Of a DNA stretch of 64,000 nucleotides, positions 35,614 through 45,102 are shown one piece after another. Position numbers and translations under genes: made by a program. Every line of letters begins with the position of its first letter. Positions within the stretch are counted from its first letter, which is position 1. Under the pieces are notes generated by a model that was not told the origin of the DNA, did not search any database, and was given only the letters and a program-made list of their open reading frames with translations. The stretch comes from CABZJG01 sp902512685 (lineage in GTDB: Bacteria; Pseudomonadota; Alphaproteobacteria; Rhodobacterales; Rhodobacteraceae): assembly GCA_051201605.1 (NCBI GenBank), contig CP179201.1, positions 620,001 to 684,000 on the forward strand. Reading direction: 5' to 3'.

Positions 35614-37005
35614 GTGATCCAGAGTTGCTTAAGATTCATTTTGATTGTGGTTTTGGCCGCACCTTTGGCAGCAATTGCTGATGTTCAGGTGCCGTCTTCG
35701 CAGTCTGAAATCACTTTAAGTTTTGCTCCACTCGTCAAAAAATCGGCGCCAGCAGTGGTGAATATCTATGCGCAAAGAGTGGTAGAAGCCCGTGCCAGCC
35801 CTTTTCAAAATGATCCCTTTTTTGGTAATTTTTTCAAAGATTTTGGAAGCACGCGCCCACAGGTTCAAAATTCGCTTGGATCAGGCGTTATACTAAGTAA
35901 AGACGGCATTGTGGTTTCGAATTATCATGTTGTTGCCGGCGCTACCGACATTCAAGTTGTCTTGAATGATGGGCGGGAATTCTCTGCAAAGCCGCTTTTG
36001 AGTGACCAGCAAAGTGATTTAGCAGTTCTTAAAATCGACACGCCAGCGTACCTTCCATTTTTGAATTTCAGGGATAGCGAAACAGTAGAAGTCGGTGAGT
36101 TGGTATTGACGATTGGCAACCCTTTTGGAGTTGGCCAAACCGTCAGCAGCGGTATCGTTTCAGGCCTTGCACGTTCCGGGGCTGCCCAAGGCAATGGGCG
36201 GGGTTACTTTATTCAAACAGATGCTCCGATAAATCCGGGAAATTCAGGTGGGGCATTGGTTGATATCTCTGGGCGGTTGATCGGGATAAATACCTCTATT
36301 CTGACGCGTTCAGGGGGATCAAATGGAATTGGATTTGCCATTCCTACCAGTTTGGTTCGCCAGTTTGTGCTTCAGGCCAAGGCTGGATATAGCAGGTTTC
36401 AAAGGCCTTGGTCAGGTATGTCCGGGCAACCTTTAACGCCGGAGCTTGCAAGAGGGTTGGGTGTTGATTTGACGGTTGGTATGGTGATTACAGCCCTGCA
36501 CGAGCTTAGCCCCTTTCGGGCCGCTGGCTTTAAAGTCGGAGATGTGGTCGTGGCAGTCCAGGGCCAAGCTGTCAGCACGACAGCTGAAATGCTATATCGG
36601 TTGTCCGTTGCAGGTATTGGAGCGAATGCAGATGTCACACGAGTGAATTCTGAAGGTCGCAGTGATATTTTGGTTGAGCTTGCCACTGCGCCTGAAGACC
36701 CTCCAAGGGAGATCATCGAATTTGATCGGCGCGATTTCTTTCCAGGGCTAATTATAAGTTCAATTAACCCGGCAGTTCAGGCGGAATTGCACCTGCCATG
36801 GGAGAGCAAAGGGTTTATTGTCATTGACCCAGGTCCCTTGGCAGTGCGTGTTGGATTAAAAGCAGGAGATATTATCCGCAAAGCAAATGGACGTCAGGTC
36901 CAGACAGGTTATGATATCGATGAGTTTTTAAGGCAAAACAACCGTCGTGGAGAAATCCTAATTCAACGTGGCTCTCGCCAAATTATGTTAAGGTTTCGAT
37001 TATGA
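35614..37005 (+). CDS. Do-like periplasmic serine protease (HtrA/DegP family)
   Basis: The 463-aa protein degrades or refolds damaged envelope proteins. A hydrophobic signal peptide (about residues 5-23) precedes a trypsin-like domain with the triad His in SNYHVV, Asp in SDLAVLK and Ser in NPGNSGGAL. Two PDZ domains follow (about residues 260-350 and 370-460), the second containing KAGDIIRKANGRQV. The GTG at 35614 was chosen because it has a strong aaggagggg and directly precedes the signal peptide. Its stop overlaps rarA by four bases. Confidence 0.93.
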   Translation: MIQSCLRFILIVVLAAPLAAIADVQVPSSQSEITLSFAPLVKKSAPAVVNIYAQRVVEARASPFQNDPFFGNFFKDFGSTRPQVQNSLGSGVILSKDGIVVSNYHVVAGATDIQVVLNDGREFSAKPLLSDQQSDLAVLKIDTPAYLPFLNFRDSETVEVGELVLTIGNPFGVGQTVSSGIVSGLARSGAAQGNGRGYFIQTDAPINPGNSGGALVDISGRLIGINTSILTRSGGSNGIGFAIPTSLVRQFVLQAKAGYSRFQRPWSGMSGQPLTPELARGLGVDLTVGMVITALHELSPFRAAGFKVGDVVVAVQGQAVSTTAEMLYRLSVAGIGANADVTRVNSEGRSDILVELATAPEDPPREIIEFDRRDFFPGLIISSINPAVQAELHLPWESKGFIVIDPGPLAVRVGLKAGDIIRKANGRQVQTGYDIDEFLRQNNRRGEILIQRGSRQIMLRFRL

Positions 37006-38312
37006 ATGATTTATTTGAAACCACTGACACTGCCGAAATACAACTTCAGCCGCTCGCAGAGAGGTTGCGGCCAAAGTCTGTTGATCAGGTTATTGGTCAG
37101 TCTCAAATTCTTGGCGTTGATGCGCCGCTGGGCGCGATGTTGGCATCAGGCAAGCTTGGTTCTATTATCTTCTGGGGTCCGCCAGGGGTTGGAAAAACCA
37201 CTTTGGCGCGACTGTTGGCTGATCAAACAAACCTGCACTTTGAACAGATTAGTGCCATATTTACGGGTGTTGCCGACCTGAAACGTTGTTTTGAGGCCGC
37301 TAAAATCCGGGCCAAAAACGGACGTGGAACTTTGTTGTTTGTCGATGAAATTCATAGATTTAACAAAGCCCAACAAGACGGATTTTTACCCCATATGGAA
37401 GATGGTACTATTCTGCTGGTTGGTGCAACCACAGAAAACCCATCATTTGAGTTGAACGCTGCGCTTTTGTCCAGAGCCCAAGTGATGGTGCTTTCACGTC
37501 TATCTGATACAGAGCTTGGTGATCTTCTGAAAAGGGCAGAAAATGAATTAGGCATTAGCCTGCCAATTAGTGAAATGGCGCGCCAGATGTTAATTTCCAT
37601 GGCAGATGGTGATGGCAGAGCCTTGATCAATTTAATCGAACAAATTTCTGGTTGGCAGTTTGACGGCGAGTTGAGCTTAGATGAACTGCAAAAGCGATTG
37701 ACCCGCAGAGCATCCAAGTACGACAAGTCCGGAGAAGAACATTATAATTTGATTTCCGCACTACATAAATCTGTCAGGGGATCTGATCCCGATGCTGCGA
37801 TTTACTGGCTTGCCCGCATGTTAGAAGGTGGCGAGGATCCGCGCTATTTGGCCAGGAGAATTCTGCGCATGTCTGTAGAGGATATCGGGCTTGCTGACCT
37901 AGACGCGCAAAATATTTGCATACAGGCCTGGGAAACTTATGAGCGCCTTGGCAGTCCAGAAGGCGAGTTAGCCATTGCTCAGGCTGTTATCTATCTGGCT
38001 TTGGCGCCAAAATCCAATGCCGGCTATGTTGCTTATAAATCTGCCCGTGCGCTGGCTAAGGCACATGGATCAGAGCCACCACCTTTACATATTCGAAATG
38101 CGCCCACCAAGCTCATGAAACAGCAAGGATATGGCGAAGGATATGCCTATGACCACGATGCAGAGGACGGGTTTTCGGGGCAGAATTATTTTCCGGATCA
38201 GATAGACCGTCCGGCTATATACCAACCCGTTGAACGAGGGTTTGAACGCGAATTACAAAAACGGGTTCAATATTTCAACAAGCTGCGGGAAAAGCGAAAC
38301 TCAAAGCCCTAA
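37002..38312 (+). CDS. rarA: Replication-associated recombination protein RarA (MgsA)
   Basis: The 436-aa AAA+ ATPase has the RarA beginning LAERLRPKSVDQVIGQSQIL, Walker A WGPPGVGKTTLARLLA, Walker B LLFVDEIHRFNKAQQDG and sensor 1 GATTENPSFELN. The C-terminal tetramerisation domain includes SVRGSDPDAAIYWLARMLEG. RarA acts at stalled replication forks with SSB and RecA. It overlaps the protease gene by four bases. Confidence 0.95.
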   Translation: MNDLFETTDTAEIQLQPLAERLRPKSVDQVIGQSQILGVDAPLGAMLASGKLGSIIFWGPPGVGKTTLARLLADQTNLHFEQISAIFTGVADLKRCFEAAKIRAKNGRGTLLFVDEIHRFNKAQQDGFLPHMEDGTILLVGATTENPSFELNAALLSRAQVMVLSRLSDTELGDLLKRAENELGISLPISEMARQMLISMADGDGRALINLIEQISGWQFDGELSLDELQKRLTRRASKYDKSGEEHYNLISALHKSVRGSDPDAAIYWLARMLEGGEDPRYLARRILRMSVEDIGLADLDAQNICIQAWETYERLGSPEGELAIAQAVIYLALAPKSNAGYVAYKSARALAKAHGSEPPPLHIRNAPTKLMKQQGYGEGYAYDHDAEDGFSGQNYFPDQIDRPAIYQPVERGFERELQKRVQYFNKLREKRNSKP

Positions 38313-38355
38313 GCCTTAGCTTGACAAATTCGCGCCAAAGACTGATGGACTGCTC

Positions 38356-38709
38356 ATGAGTTATTTATTTGTTTCTATGGGCGGCGCTATTGGGGCTTTG
38401 CTACGTTTTGTGGTGGGGCAGCAGGTGGCATTTCCTTTTGGCACTTTATCCGTAAACATCCTTGGGTCATTTTTAATGGGATTGGGATTTGTATATCTGA
38501 CCTCACGGGTTGATGATCGGCTTGCCTTGCTGCTTATGACTGGTGTGCTTGGCGGTTTCACAACTTTTTCAGCATTTTCACTTGATGTATATCGCCTTCA
38601 TGAAGCTGGGCGTAATATATTTGCTGTGGGCTATGTTGGGGTAAGCGTCCTTGGCTCGTTGGCTGCAGTTATTTTTGGGGTGCTTATAATGCGCGTGATA
38701 ATGTCATGA
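38356..38709 (+). CDS. crcB: Fluoride ion channel CrcB/Fluc
   Basis: The 117-aa membrane protein has four hydrophobic helices. It carries the family signatures GGAIGALLRFVVGQQ, GTLSVNILGSFLMG with the conserved asparagine, and GVLGGFTTFSAFSLD. Fluc dimers export fluoride. No fluoride-riboswitch-like leader is seen in the 43-base gap upstream. Its stop overlaps the next gene by four bases. Confidence 0.94.
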   Translation: MSYLFVSMGGAIGALLRFVVGQQVAFPFGTLSVNILGSFLMGLGFVYLTSRVDDRLALLLMTGVLGGFTTFSAFSLDVYRLHEAGRNIFAVGYVGVSVLGSLAAVIFGVLIMRVIMS

Positions 38710-39749
38710 GTGGGGTCGAGCATATTGTTGTTTCCTCAGAGGATGGGGGACAAAGATTAGATCGTTGGCTCAAGCGAAAATATGAGTTTATTGGACAGGC
38801 TCGGATCGAAAAAATGTGCCGTAAGGGTGAGTTGCGTATTGATGGTTCGCGCTGTAAAGCCGCCAGTCGAATAGAAGCAGGCCAAGTTATACGCATACCT
38901 CCGATACCACATGAAAGCGTTTTGGCTCGGCCCATCGAAACTCGGTTAATTTCGCCAGATGATACAAAACTCATACAGGCAGCGGTGATTTATAAAGATG
39001 ATTATCTGATCGTTTTAAACAAACCTGCCGGTTTGCCGACACAGGGCGGCAGCAAACAAAAACGTCATGTGGATGGCATGTCTGAGGCGTTGCGTTTTGG
39101 CAATGAGGAAAAGCCAAGATTGGTGCACAGATTGGACAAGGACACCTCTGGTGTCTTGGTGATGGCGCGGACGCGCAAAGTTGCACAAGCGCTTACGGAA
39201 GCCTTTCGTCATCGCGAAACGCGCAAAATTTACTGGGCCGCCGTAGCTGGTGTGCCAAGCCCTAAAATGGGAACTATCAAATACGGCCTGAGAAAAGCTC
39301 CCGGACGCGGAAGTGGCGGAGAAGGTGAAAAGATGCAGTGCATTCACCCCCGCGATTTGGCGCAATACGATGACGCGAAGCGTGCAACCAGTGACTACGC
39401 GGTTTTAAACCAACTGGCAAAACGGGCGGCTTGGGTGGCTTTGTCCCCGGTCACAGGTCGTACGCATCAGTTGCGCGCGCATATGGCGGAAATTGGTCAC
39501 CCGATTATAGGCGACGGAAAGTATGGCGGTTCAGGACAAGAAAACCAAGGCGATGGTTGGGGCGCTCAGTTGGGTGGGGACATAAGCCGTAAGCTTCACC
39601 TTCATGCCCGGTTTATTTCTTTTCAGCATCCAGCAAGACGTGAAATTGTTAACTTTACCGCCGAGTTGCCCCGTCACATGTCTGCAACCTGGTCCACATT
39701 TCAGTGGAACCTGGACGAGGTGCCCAATAACCCATTTGAGGCAGAATAG
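38706..39749 (+). CDS. rluC: Ribosomal large subunit pseudouridine synthase, RluC/RluD family
   Basis: The 347-aa enzyme has an N-terminal S4 RNA-binding region (QRLDRWLKRKYEFIGQARIE) and the RluA-type catalytic motif LVHRLDKDTSGVLVMAR with the nucleophilic aspartate, followed by GRTHQLRAHMAEIGHPIIGD. It isomerises uridines in 23S rRNA; the choice of RluC over RluD is by overall resemblance and position. It is coupled to crcB and followed six bases later by a HAD gene. Confidence 0.88.
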   Translation: MSGVEHIVVSSEDGGQRLDRWLKRKYEFIGQARIEKMCRKGELRIDGSRCKAASRIEAGQVIRIPPIPHESVLARPIETRLISPDDTKLIQAAVIYKDDYLIVLNKPAGLPTQGGSKQKRHVDGMSEALRFGNEEKPRLVHRLDKDTSGVLVMARTRKVAQALTEAFRHRETRKIYWAAVAGVPSPKMGTIKYGLRKAPGRGSGGEGEKMQCIHPRDLAQYDDAKRATSDYAVLNQLAKRAAWVALSPVTGRTHQLRAHMAEIGHPIIGDGKYGGSGQENQGDGWGAQLGGDISRKLHLHARFISFQHPARREIVNFTAELPRHMSATWSTFQWNLDEVPNNPFEAE

Positions 39750-39755
39750 TCGCAG

Positions 39756-40421
39756 ATGGCAGAGAGTAACCTAATTTTGTTTGACGTTGATGGGACTTTG
39801 GTCGATAGCCAATGGCAAATCATAGATGCAATGCAAAAAGCATTTTTGGCCATAGATCACCCATTGCCAACACATCAGGAGATTCTATCCATTGTTGGCC
39901 TATCATTGTCGGAAGCATTTTCTCATTTACTCCCAAATAAAACACATGAAATGCGAGAGCAATGTTCTGAAATATATAAGTTTAGTTTTGCGGAAGCTCG
40001 TTCAAAAGGTTCAAAACCAAAATTTTATCCCGGTATAATTGAGGTGCTAACTGAGTTGAATCGAGAGCCAAATTATTTCCTTGGGATCGCAACTGGAAAG
40101 TCTCGCCGCGGCTTAAACGCGCTTCTTGAAGCTTACGAAATGGCACCTTGGTTTGCCACTATTCAAGTTGCAGATGATCATCCTTCTAAACCTCATCCAT
40201 CCATGATTAAGGCGGCGCTGAAAGAAACTAGTGTTGACCCAAGTCATACTGTAATGATCGGGGACACAAGCTTTGATATGGACATGGCGCGATCAGCGGG
40301 TGTTTTTGCAATTGGCGTCGGTTGGGGGTATCACCCAAAAACTAAGCTGGCAGCTGCAGATAAGTTGGTCGAGCGGGCTGGCGATTTGCCGGGTATAATC
40401 AAAAACCTATTGAGAGAGTAA
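39756..40421 (+). CDS. HAD-superfamily phosphatase (phosphoglycolate-phosphatase-like)
   Basis: The 221-aa protein has ILFDVDGTLVDSQ (motif I), ATGKSRRGLN (motif II), SKPHPSMIK (motif III) and MIGDTSFDMDMARSAG (motif IV). The cap is of the helical type found in phosphoglycolate phosphatases. It lies between the pseudouridine synthase and the ATP12 gene with spacers of 6 and 3 bases, an arrangement I recall as common in Rhodobacterales. The physiological substrate is not known. Confidence 0.88.
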   Translation: MAESNLILFDVDGTLVDSQWQIIDAMQKAFLAIDHPLPTHQEILSIVGLSLSEAFSHLLPNKTHEMREQCSEIYKFSFAEARSKGSKPKFYPGIIEVLTELNREPNYFLGIATGKSRRGLNALLEAYEMAPWFATIQVADDHPSKPHPSMIKAALKETSVDPSHTVMIGDTSFDMDMARSAGVFAIGVGWGYHPKTKLAAADKLVERAGDLPGIIKNLLRE

Positions 40422-40424
40422 AGT

Positions 40425-41132
40425 ATGTCTGAGTGGAAGCCAAAGCGATTTTGGCAGGATGTTTCAATTTCAAAAGTTGGAGATGGCCATTCCGTTTTGT
40501 TGGACGGCCAGATGGTAAAAACCCCAGCAAAAGTGCCCCTAATTTTACCAACCCTGAAGTTGGCTAAGGCCGTTGCCGCAGAATGGAATGCTCAGTTTGA
40601 AGTCGTTGATCCTGCGGCTATGCCCTTCACGGGGGCCGCCAATGCGGCTTTGGATAAAGTTACAGTTCAATTTGAAGAAGTGGCGAGGTTGGTTTCTGCT
40701 TATGCAGAGACAGATCTTTTTTGTTATCGAGCAGAGTCGCCATGCGAACTTGTTAAAAGGCAAAAGAAGGCTTGGGATCCGATGTTGAACTGGTCATCAG
40801 AAGCATTGGATGCGCCGCTAAATGTTGCCTACGGTGTTATGTTTGTCGCCCAACCAGAGAAGTCGATCAAAGTGTTTCGATCTTATGTCAGTAAATTTAA
40901 TCCGTTTGAGTTGACGGCTTTATATGATTTGGTCGGTTTGTCCGGATCACTAGTGGCCGGCCTAGCAGTGGTTCAAGGTCATGAAACACCAGAATCAGTA
41001 TGGGATATGTGCCAAATTGACGAAACCTGGCAAAAAGAACAGTGGGGGCAGGATAAAATAGCTGAAGAGTTGACGCAGGGTAAACGCACGAAATTCTTGC
41101 AGGCTTTCAATTTTTATGCAACTTTAAGGTGA
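40425..41132 (+). CDS. ATP12-family ATP synthase F1 assembly chaperone
   Basis: The 235-aa protein matches ATP12 chaperones: KPKRFWQDVSISKVGDGHSV at the start, LDGQMVKTPAKVPLILPT, and SAYAETDLFCYRAESPCELV. ATP12 binds the F1 alpha subunit before assembly in mitochondria and, by homology, in alphaproteobacteria. It is the last gene of the run that starts with the protease. About 260 bases with no gene follow, before aapJ. Confidence 0.93.
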   Translation: MSEWKPKRFWQDVSISKVGDGHSVLLDGQMVKTPAKVPLILPTLKLAKAVAAEWNAQFEVVDPAAMPFTGAANAALDKVTVQFEEVARLVSAYAETDLFCYRAESPCELVKRQKKAWDPMLNWSSEALDAPLNVAYGVMFVAQPEKSIKVFRSYVSKFNPFELTALYDLVGLSGSLVAGLAVVQGHETPESVWDMCQIDETWQKEQWGQDKIAEELTQGKRTKFLQAFNFYATLR

Positions 41133-41393
41133 TATTTTTCATTTTGGAATAAACTTGGTATATTTTGTTTGGCTGAAGCATGAATTTAAAGAATAGATTA
41201 CTTGACGTTCCCTCATTATTTTGACCAAAATGTACCACTGTGTAGAGGGAGTTCTTACTATTCGAATACCAATAGCAAGGGCTCTCCATTATCGGAGCAC
41301 TGGAATAAAAACATTTTGAATTTCAGTGTCAGTGAACCAATGGTTCAAATCAACAGCTTCAAATCAGAAGCTGAAAATCAGGAAGAGGGTAAT

Positions 41394-42410
41394 ATGAAAA
41401 AATCTTTTGTTCTTGGCACGCTGGCCGTCGCCGGTCTAGCTGCTGGTGCAGCAGCGGCAGGTACGTTAGACGACGTACAAGCACGTGGCACATTGAACTG
41501 CGGTGTTTCAACCGGCTTGGTGGGCTTTGCTGCCCCAGACGCCAATGGTGAATGGAGCGGTTTTGACGTAGGCGTTTGTCGCGCCGTAGCGGCCGCAGTC
41601 TTGGGTGATGCCCAAGCGGTTGAGTTTGTTCCAACCACAGGTAAAACACGCTTTACAGCCTTGGCATCTGGCGAAATCGATATGCTGGCACGTAACACGA
41701 CTTGGACCTTTAGCCGTGACGTTGACCTGAAGTTCGAATTTGTCGGTGTAAACTACTATGATGGCCAAGGTTTCATGGCTCCAAAAGAGCTGGGTGTGTC
41801 ATCCGCTGCAGAACTTGATGGCGCGACTGTTTGTATCCAAACAGGAACCACCACCGAGCTGAACTTGGCGGATTTCTTCCGTTCAAACAACATGAGCTAT
41901 GAGCCAGTTCCAATTGAAACCAACGCAGAAGCACAACAGCAGTATCTGGCTGGCGCCTGTGATGTTTTCACAACTGACGCATCAGGTCTAGCTGCAACTC
42001 GGGCGACCTTTGAAAACCCAGGCGACCACGTTCTGATGCCTGAGATTATCTCAAAAGAGCCTCTTGGCCCACTTGTGCGCCACGGAGACAATAATTGGGG
42101 TGATGTTGTGCGCTGGACACTCAACGCTCTGGTTACAGCAGAAGAGCTTGGCGTAACATCTGCAAACGTTGGGGAAATGTCTGCTGGCACCAATAACCCT
42201 GAAATCAACCGCTTGCTGGGTACAGAAGGTACACTCGGCGCGATGCTTGGTCTCGACGGTGACTGGGCCAAACGGGCGATCATGGTTGGCGGCAACTACG
42301 GTGAGTTGTTTGAGGACAACATCGGCGAAGCTACACCAATCGGTCTTGCACGTGGGCTGAATGCTCAGTGGACAGACGGTGGTTTGATCTACTCTCCACC
42401 TTTCCGTTAA
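41394..42410 (+). CDS. aapJ: General L-amino acid ABC transporter, periplasmic binding protein (AapJ/BztA)
   Basis: The 338-aa protein has a signal peptide (MKKSFVLGTLAVAGLAAGAA) and a type-3 solute-binding fold with RGTLNCGVSTGLVGFAAPDA, TGKTRFTALASGEIDMLARN and LGPLVRHGDNNWGDVVRW. AapJ/BztA binds glutamate, glutamine, aspartate and related amino acids. The start at 41394 follows ggaagaggg; a longer frame upstream is rejected because it hides the signal peptide. A hairpin behind the gene suggests extra expression relative to the permeases. Confidence 0.95.
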   Translation: MKKSFVLGTLAVAGLAAGAAAAGTLDDVQARGTLNCGVSTGLVGFAAPDANGEWSGFDVGVCRAVAAAVLGDAQAVEFVPTTGKTRFTALASGEIDMLARNTTWTFSRDVDLKFEFVGVNYYDGQGFMAPKELGVSSAAELDGATVCIQTGTTTELNLADFFRSNNMSYEPVPIETNAEAQQQYLAGACDVFTTDASGLAATRATFENPGDHVLMPEIISKEPLGPLVRHGDNNWGDVVRWTLNALVTAEELGVTSANVGEMSAGTNNPEINRLLGTEGTLGAMLGLDGDWAKRAIMVGGNYGELFEDNIGEATPIGLARGLNAQWTDGGLIYSPPFR

Positions 42411-42423
42411 TTTAAAACTATAG

Positions 42424-42452
42424 AGGGCGCGGCACTTGTCGCGCCCTTTCTT
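42424..42452 (+). terminator. Attenuating terminator between aapJ and aapQ
   Basis: An 8-bp GC stem (agggcgcg / cgcgccct) with an 8-base loop is followed by ttcttc. It lies 14 bases behind the aapJ stop inside the operon. Such hairpins commonly let the binding-protein mRNA outnumber the permease mRNA. Confidence 0.8.
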
Positions 42453-42515
42453 CTAAATTACAGCCTGCTTGCGGTGTGCAAAATTTAGATTGGCTGAACC
42501 ACAGGGATCATATTT

Positions 42516-43784
42516 ATGGCAACGTTAACCGACCCTGATAAGGAGTCGTTTAAGCTTTCGATGCTTCTCTACGACACTCGGTATCGCTCTATGACCATTC
42601 AGGTTATTGCGCTGATTGGTTTTGTAAGCATTGTCTTCTGGTTGATTTCAAATACAATCACCAATCTTAATAATTTGGGCAAGCCAGTTGAGTTTGGTTT
42701 TCTTTTTGAGTCCTCTAGCTACGATATCAACCAAAGACTTGTTGAATATAATTCGCGGGACTCGCACTTAAGAGCCTCTTTTGTCGGTGTATTAAATACA
42801 TTGGTTGTGGCCTTCCTAGGGTGCATAACTGCGACAATCATTGGAGTTTTCGTTGGCGTTGCCCGCCTGTCAAAAAACTGGCTTGTTGCCAGAATCATGA
42901 CTGTTTACGTCGAAGCCTTTAGGAATGTCCCTGTTCTTCTTTGGATTGTTCTTGCTATGGCAATCCTTATCGAAGGGCTGCCTGCCCCAAAAGCCTTCCG
43001 GGGAGAAAATGCTACAGCTTCATTGGAAGTGTTCGACAGTGTTGCGCTGACTAATCGGGGCGTATATGTGCCCGAACCACTATTCTCTAATGGGATAGGC
43101 GATGTGGCTCTCTTTGGCCAATCCAGTTTGCGGTTTAGCGTAAGCCTTGATCTTATTCTGATTGTTGCTGTTCTGATCGCATCTTTTTCTGTTTCGGGAT
43201 GGATCAAAAGGCGAGCAAATAGAATACAAGATTCGACTGGTGATAGGCCGACCACTTGGCACCTAAGACTTGGGGTCACTATTTTGCCTGTTGCACTGGT
43301 GCTTTGGATGCTCGGGTTTCATTTAGGCTACCCGGAACTTAAAGGATTTAATTTTAAAGGTGGAACCCACCTTCGCAACTCGCTGATTGCTCTTTGGTTG
43401 GCACTCTCGTTGTATACTGCTGCGTTTATCGCCGAGATCGTAAGAGGCGGCATCTTGGCAATCTCAAGGGGTCAGACCGAGGCTGCTGCCTCTTTAGGGC
43501 TTCGCCCAAATCGGATTATGAACCTTGTGGTATTGCCACAGGCGCTGCGTGTTATCATTCCGCCCCTTATATCGAACTACTTAAACCTGACAAAAAATTC
43601 GTCGTTAGCGATTGCTGTTGGCTATATGGATGTAACAGGGACTTTAGGCGGCATCACTTTGAATCAGACGGGGCGTGAATTAGAGTGTATCCTTCTTCTG
43701 ATGCTGGTATATCTTACAATATCACTTTCAATATCTGGTGTGATGAACTGGTATAACAATAGCGTTAAATTGGTGGAGCGTTGA
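42516..43784 (+). CDS. aapQ: General L-amino acid ABC transporter permease (AapQ/BztB)
   Basis: The 422-aa inner-membrane permease has an N-terminal helix pair, FRNVPVLLWIVLAMAILIEG, and the C-terminal EAA loop ISRGQTEAAASLGLRPNRIM that contacts the ATPase, followed by LPQALRVIIPPLISNYLNLT. A long insertion between the transmembrane helices (about residues 155-270) is typical of AapQ. It ends one base before aapM. Confidence 0.95.
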   Translation: MATLTDPDKESFKLSMLLYDTRYRSMTIQVIALIGFVSIVFWLISNTITNLNNLGKPVEFGFLFESSSYDINQRLVEYNSRDSHLRASFVGVLNTLVVAFLGCITATIIGVFVGVARLSKNWLVARIMTVYVEAFRNVPVLLWIVLAMAILIEGLPAPKAFRGENATASLEVFDSVALTNRGVYVPEPLFSNGIGDVALFGQSSLRFSVSLDLILIVAVLIASFSVSGWIKRRANRIQDSTGDRPTTWHLRLGVTILPVALVLWMLGFHLGYPELKGFNFKGGTHLRNSLIALWLALSLYTAAFIAEIVRGGILAISRGQTEAAASLGLRPNRIMNLVVLPQALRVIIPPLISNYLNLTKNSSLAIAVGYMDVTGTLGGITLNQTGRELECILLLMLVYLTISLSISGVMNWYNNSVKLVER

Positions 43785-43785
43785 T

Positions 43786-45090
43786 ATGAGTGATCAGGCT
43801 TTTGTTCGTCGTGAAATAATAGAAGAACAAACTCCGCCTCTCACGGCTTTTGGATTGGTGGGTTGGCTTAAATCAAACCTGTTTTCAAACTGGTTTAATG
43901 CAATTCTAACTTTTATTTCGCTTTACTTTATCTGGTATGTCCTTTCAGGCGTATTGCCCTGGATATTCCTGTCAGTCTGGAACGCTGGTTCTTTGTCAGA
44001 ATGCCGAGAAATCGCAACGGCAACTTGGGGGGATAGCCACGGTCATGCCTGTTGGGCTGTGATAAAAGATCGATGGATTCAGCTTTTATTTGGGTTTTAT
44101 CCTTCCGAGCTCTATTGGCGACCTATTTTAGCCTTTGTTTTGCTGCTGATTTCTCTAGCTCCGATACTTTATACAAGTGTACCGAAAAAGATATTCTATC
44201 TGACGGCGGTTTATCCATTCATTCTGCCTTGGTTGATGTGGGGCGGGTCCGTATGGGCTTATGTATCCGCCCTTTTAGGGTTCGTTTTGGGATATGCGAT
44301 TGTTCGCTACACTTCTGAAATTGTGGGTCAGTTAGGTGCTGTTATCCTATTAGTCATAGGCGCAATAGTTTGGTGGCTTTACATTGGACCTTTGCTTCTT
44401 TCGCAGGGCGTGGGGGCAATTTTACCGCTGGCTTTAGAACCAGTCATCAGCCGAGATTTTGGTGGATTTATGTTGGCGCTCCTAATTGGAGTTGTCGCAA
44501 TTGGGTGCTCTTTGCCGATAGGAATTGTACTTGCTTTGGGGCGTCAGTCTGATTTGCTTATCCTAAAAACAATTTCGGTTTGGTTCATTGAGTTTATTCG
44601 CGGTGTTCCTTTAATCACTCTGCTCTTTGTTGCCTCGACCTTGCTGAATATTTTCATGCCGCCCGGAACCAATTTTGACATCATTCTCAGGGTCATGATT
44701 ATGGTAACGCTCTTTGCCTCTGCCTATATGGCTGAAGTCATCCGTGGGGGTCTTGCAGCTCTACCTCGAGGGCAGTTTGAAGGAGCTGATAGCCTGGGGT
44801 TGAATTATTGGCAGTCGCAACGGCTTATTATTATGCCTCAAGCACTGAAAATATCGATCCCGGGAATCGTAAGCACCTTTATCGGCGTCTTTAAAGATAC
44901 CACGCTGGTCTCAATTATCGGATTGATGGATCCGTTAGGGCTGTCTCAAGGTATTCGCGCCAATGCTGAATGGAATGGTATATACTGGGAACTGTTCGCT
45001 TTTATTGCGTTCTTGTTTTTCATCGTGTGCTTTTCAATGTCCCGTTACTCAATGTATCTGGAGCGTAAGCTCCAAACAGACCACCGCTAA
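43786..45090 (+). CDS. aapM: General L-amino acid ABC transporter permease (AapM/BztC)
   Basis: The 434-aa permease pairs with AapQ. It has several extra N-terminal membrane helices, FIEFIRGVPLITLLFVASTL and the EAA loop LPRGQFEGADSLGLNYWQSQ. The last third is the conserved HisM-type core ending MSRYSMYLERKLQTDHR. One base separates it from aapQ and 12 bases from aapP. Confidence 0.95.
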   Translation: MSDQAFVRREIIEEQTPPLTAFGLVGWLKSNLFSNWFNAILTFISLYFIWYVLSGVLPWIFLSVWNAGSLSECREIATATWGDSHGHACWAVIKDRWIQLLFGFYPSELYWRPILAFVLLLISLAPILYTSVPKKIFYLTAVYPFILPWLMWGGSVWAYVSALLGFVLGYAIVRYTSEIVGQLGAVILLVIGAIVWWLYIGPLLLSQGVGAILPLALEPVISRDFGGFMLALLIGVVAIGCSLPIGIVLALGRQSDLLILKTISVWFIEFIRGVPLITLLFVASTLLNIFMPPGTNFDIILRVMIMVTLFASAYMAEVIRGGLAALPRGQFEGADSLGLNYWQSQRLIIMPQALKISIPGIVSTFIGVFKDTTLVSIIGLMDPLGLSQGIRANAEWNGIYWELFAFIAFLFFIVCFSMSRYSMYLERKLQTDHR

Positions 45091-45102
45091 GGAGATCAAG
45101 AA

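Noticed and set aside
38313..38355. Fluoride riboswitch upstream of crcB
   Set aside because: Only 43 bases separate rarA from crcB, and they show none of the conserved fluoride-riboswitch pairing.
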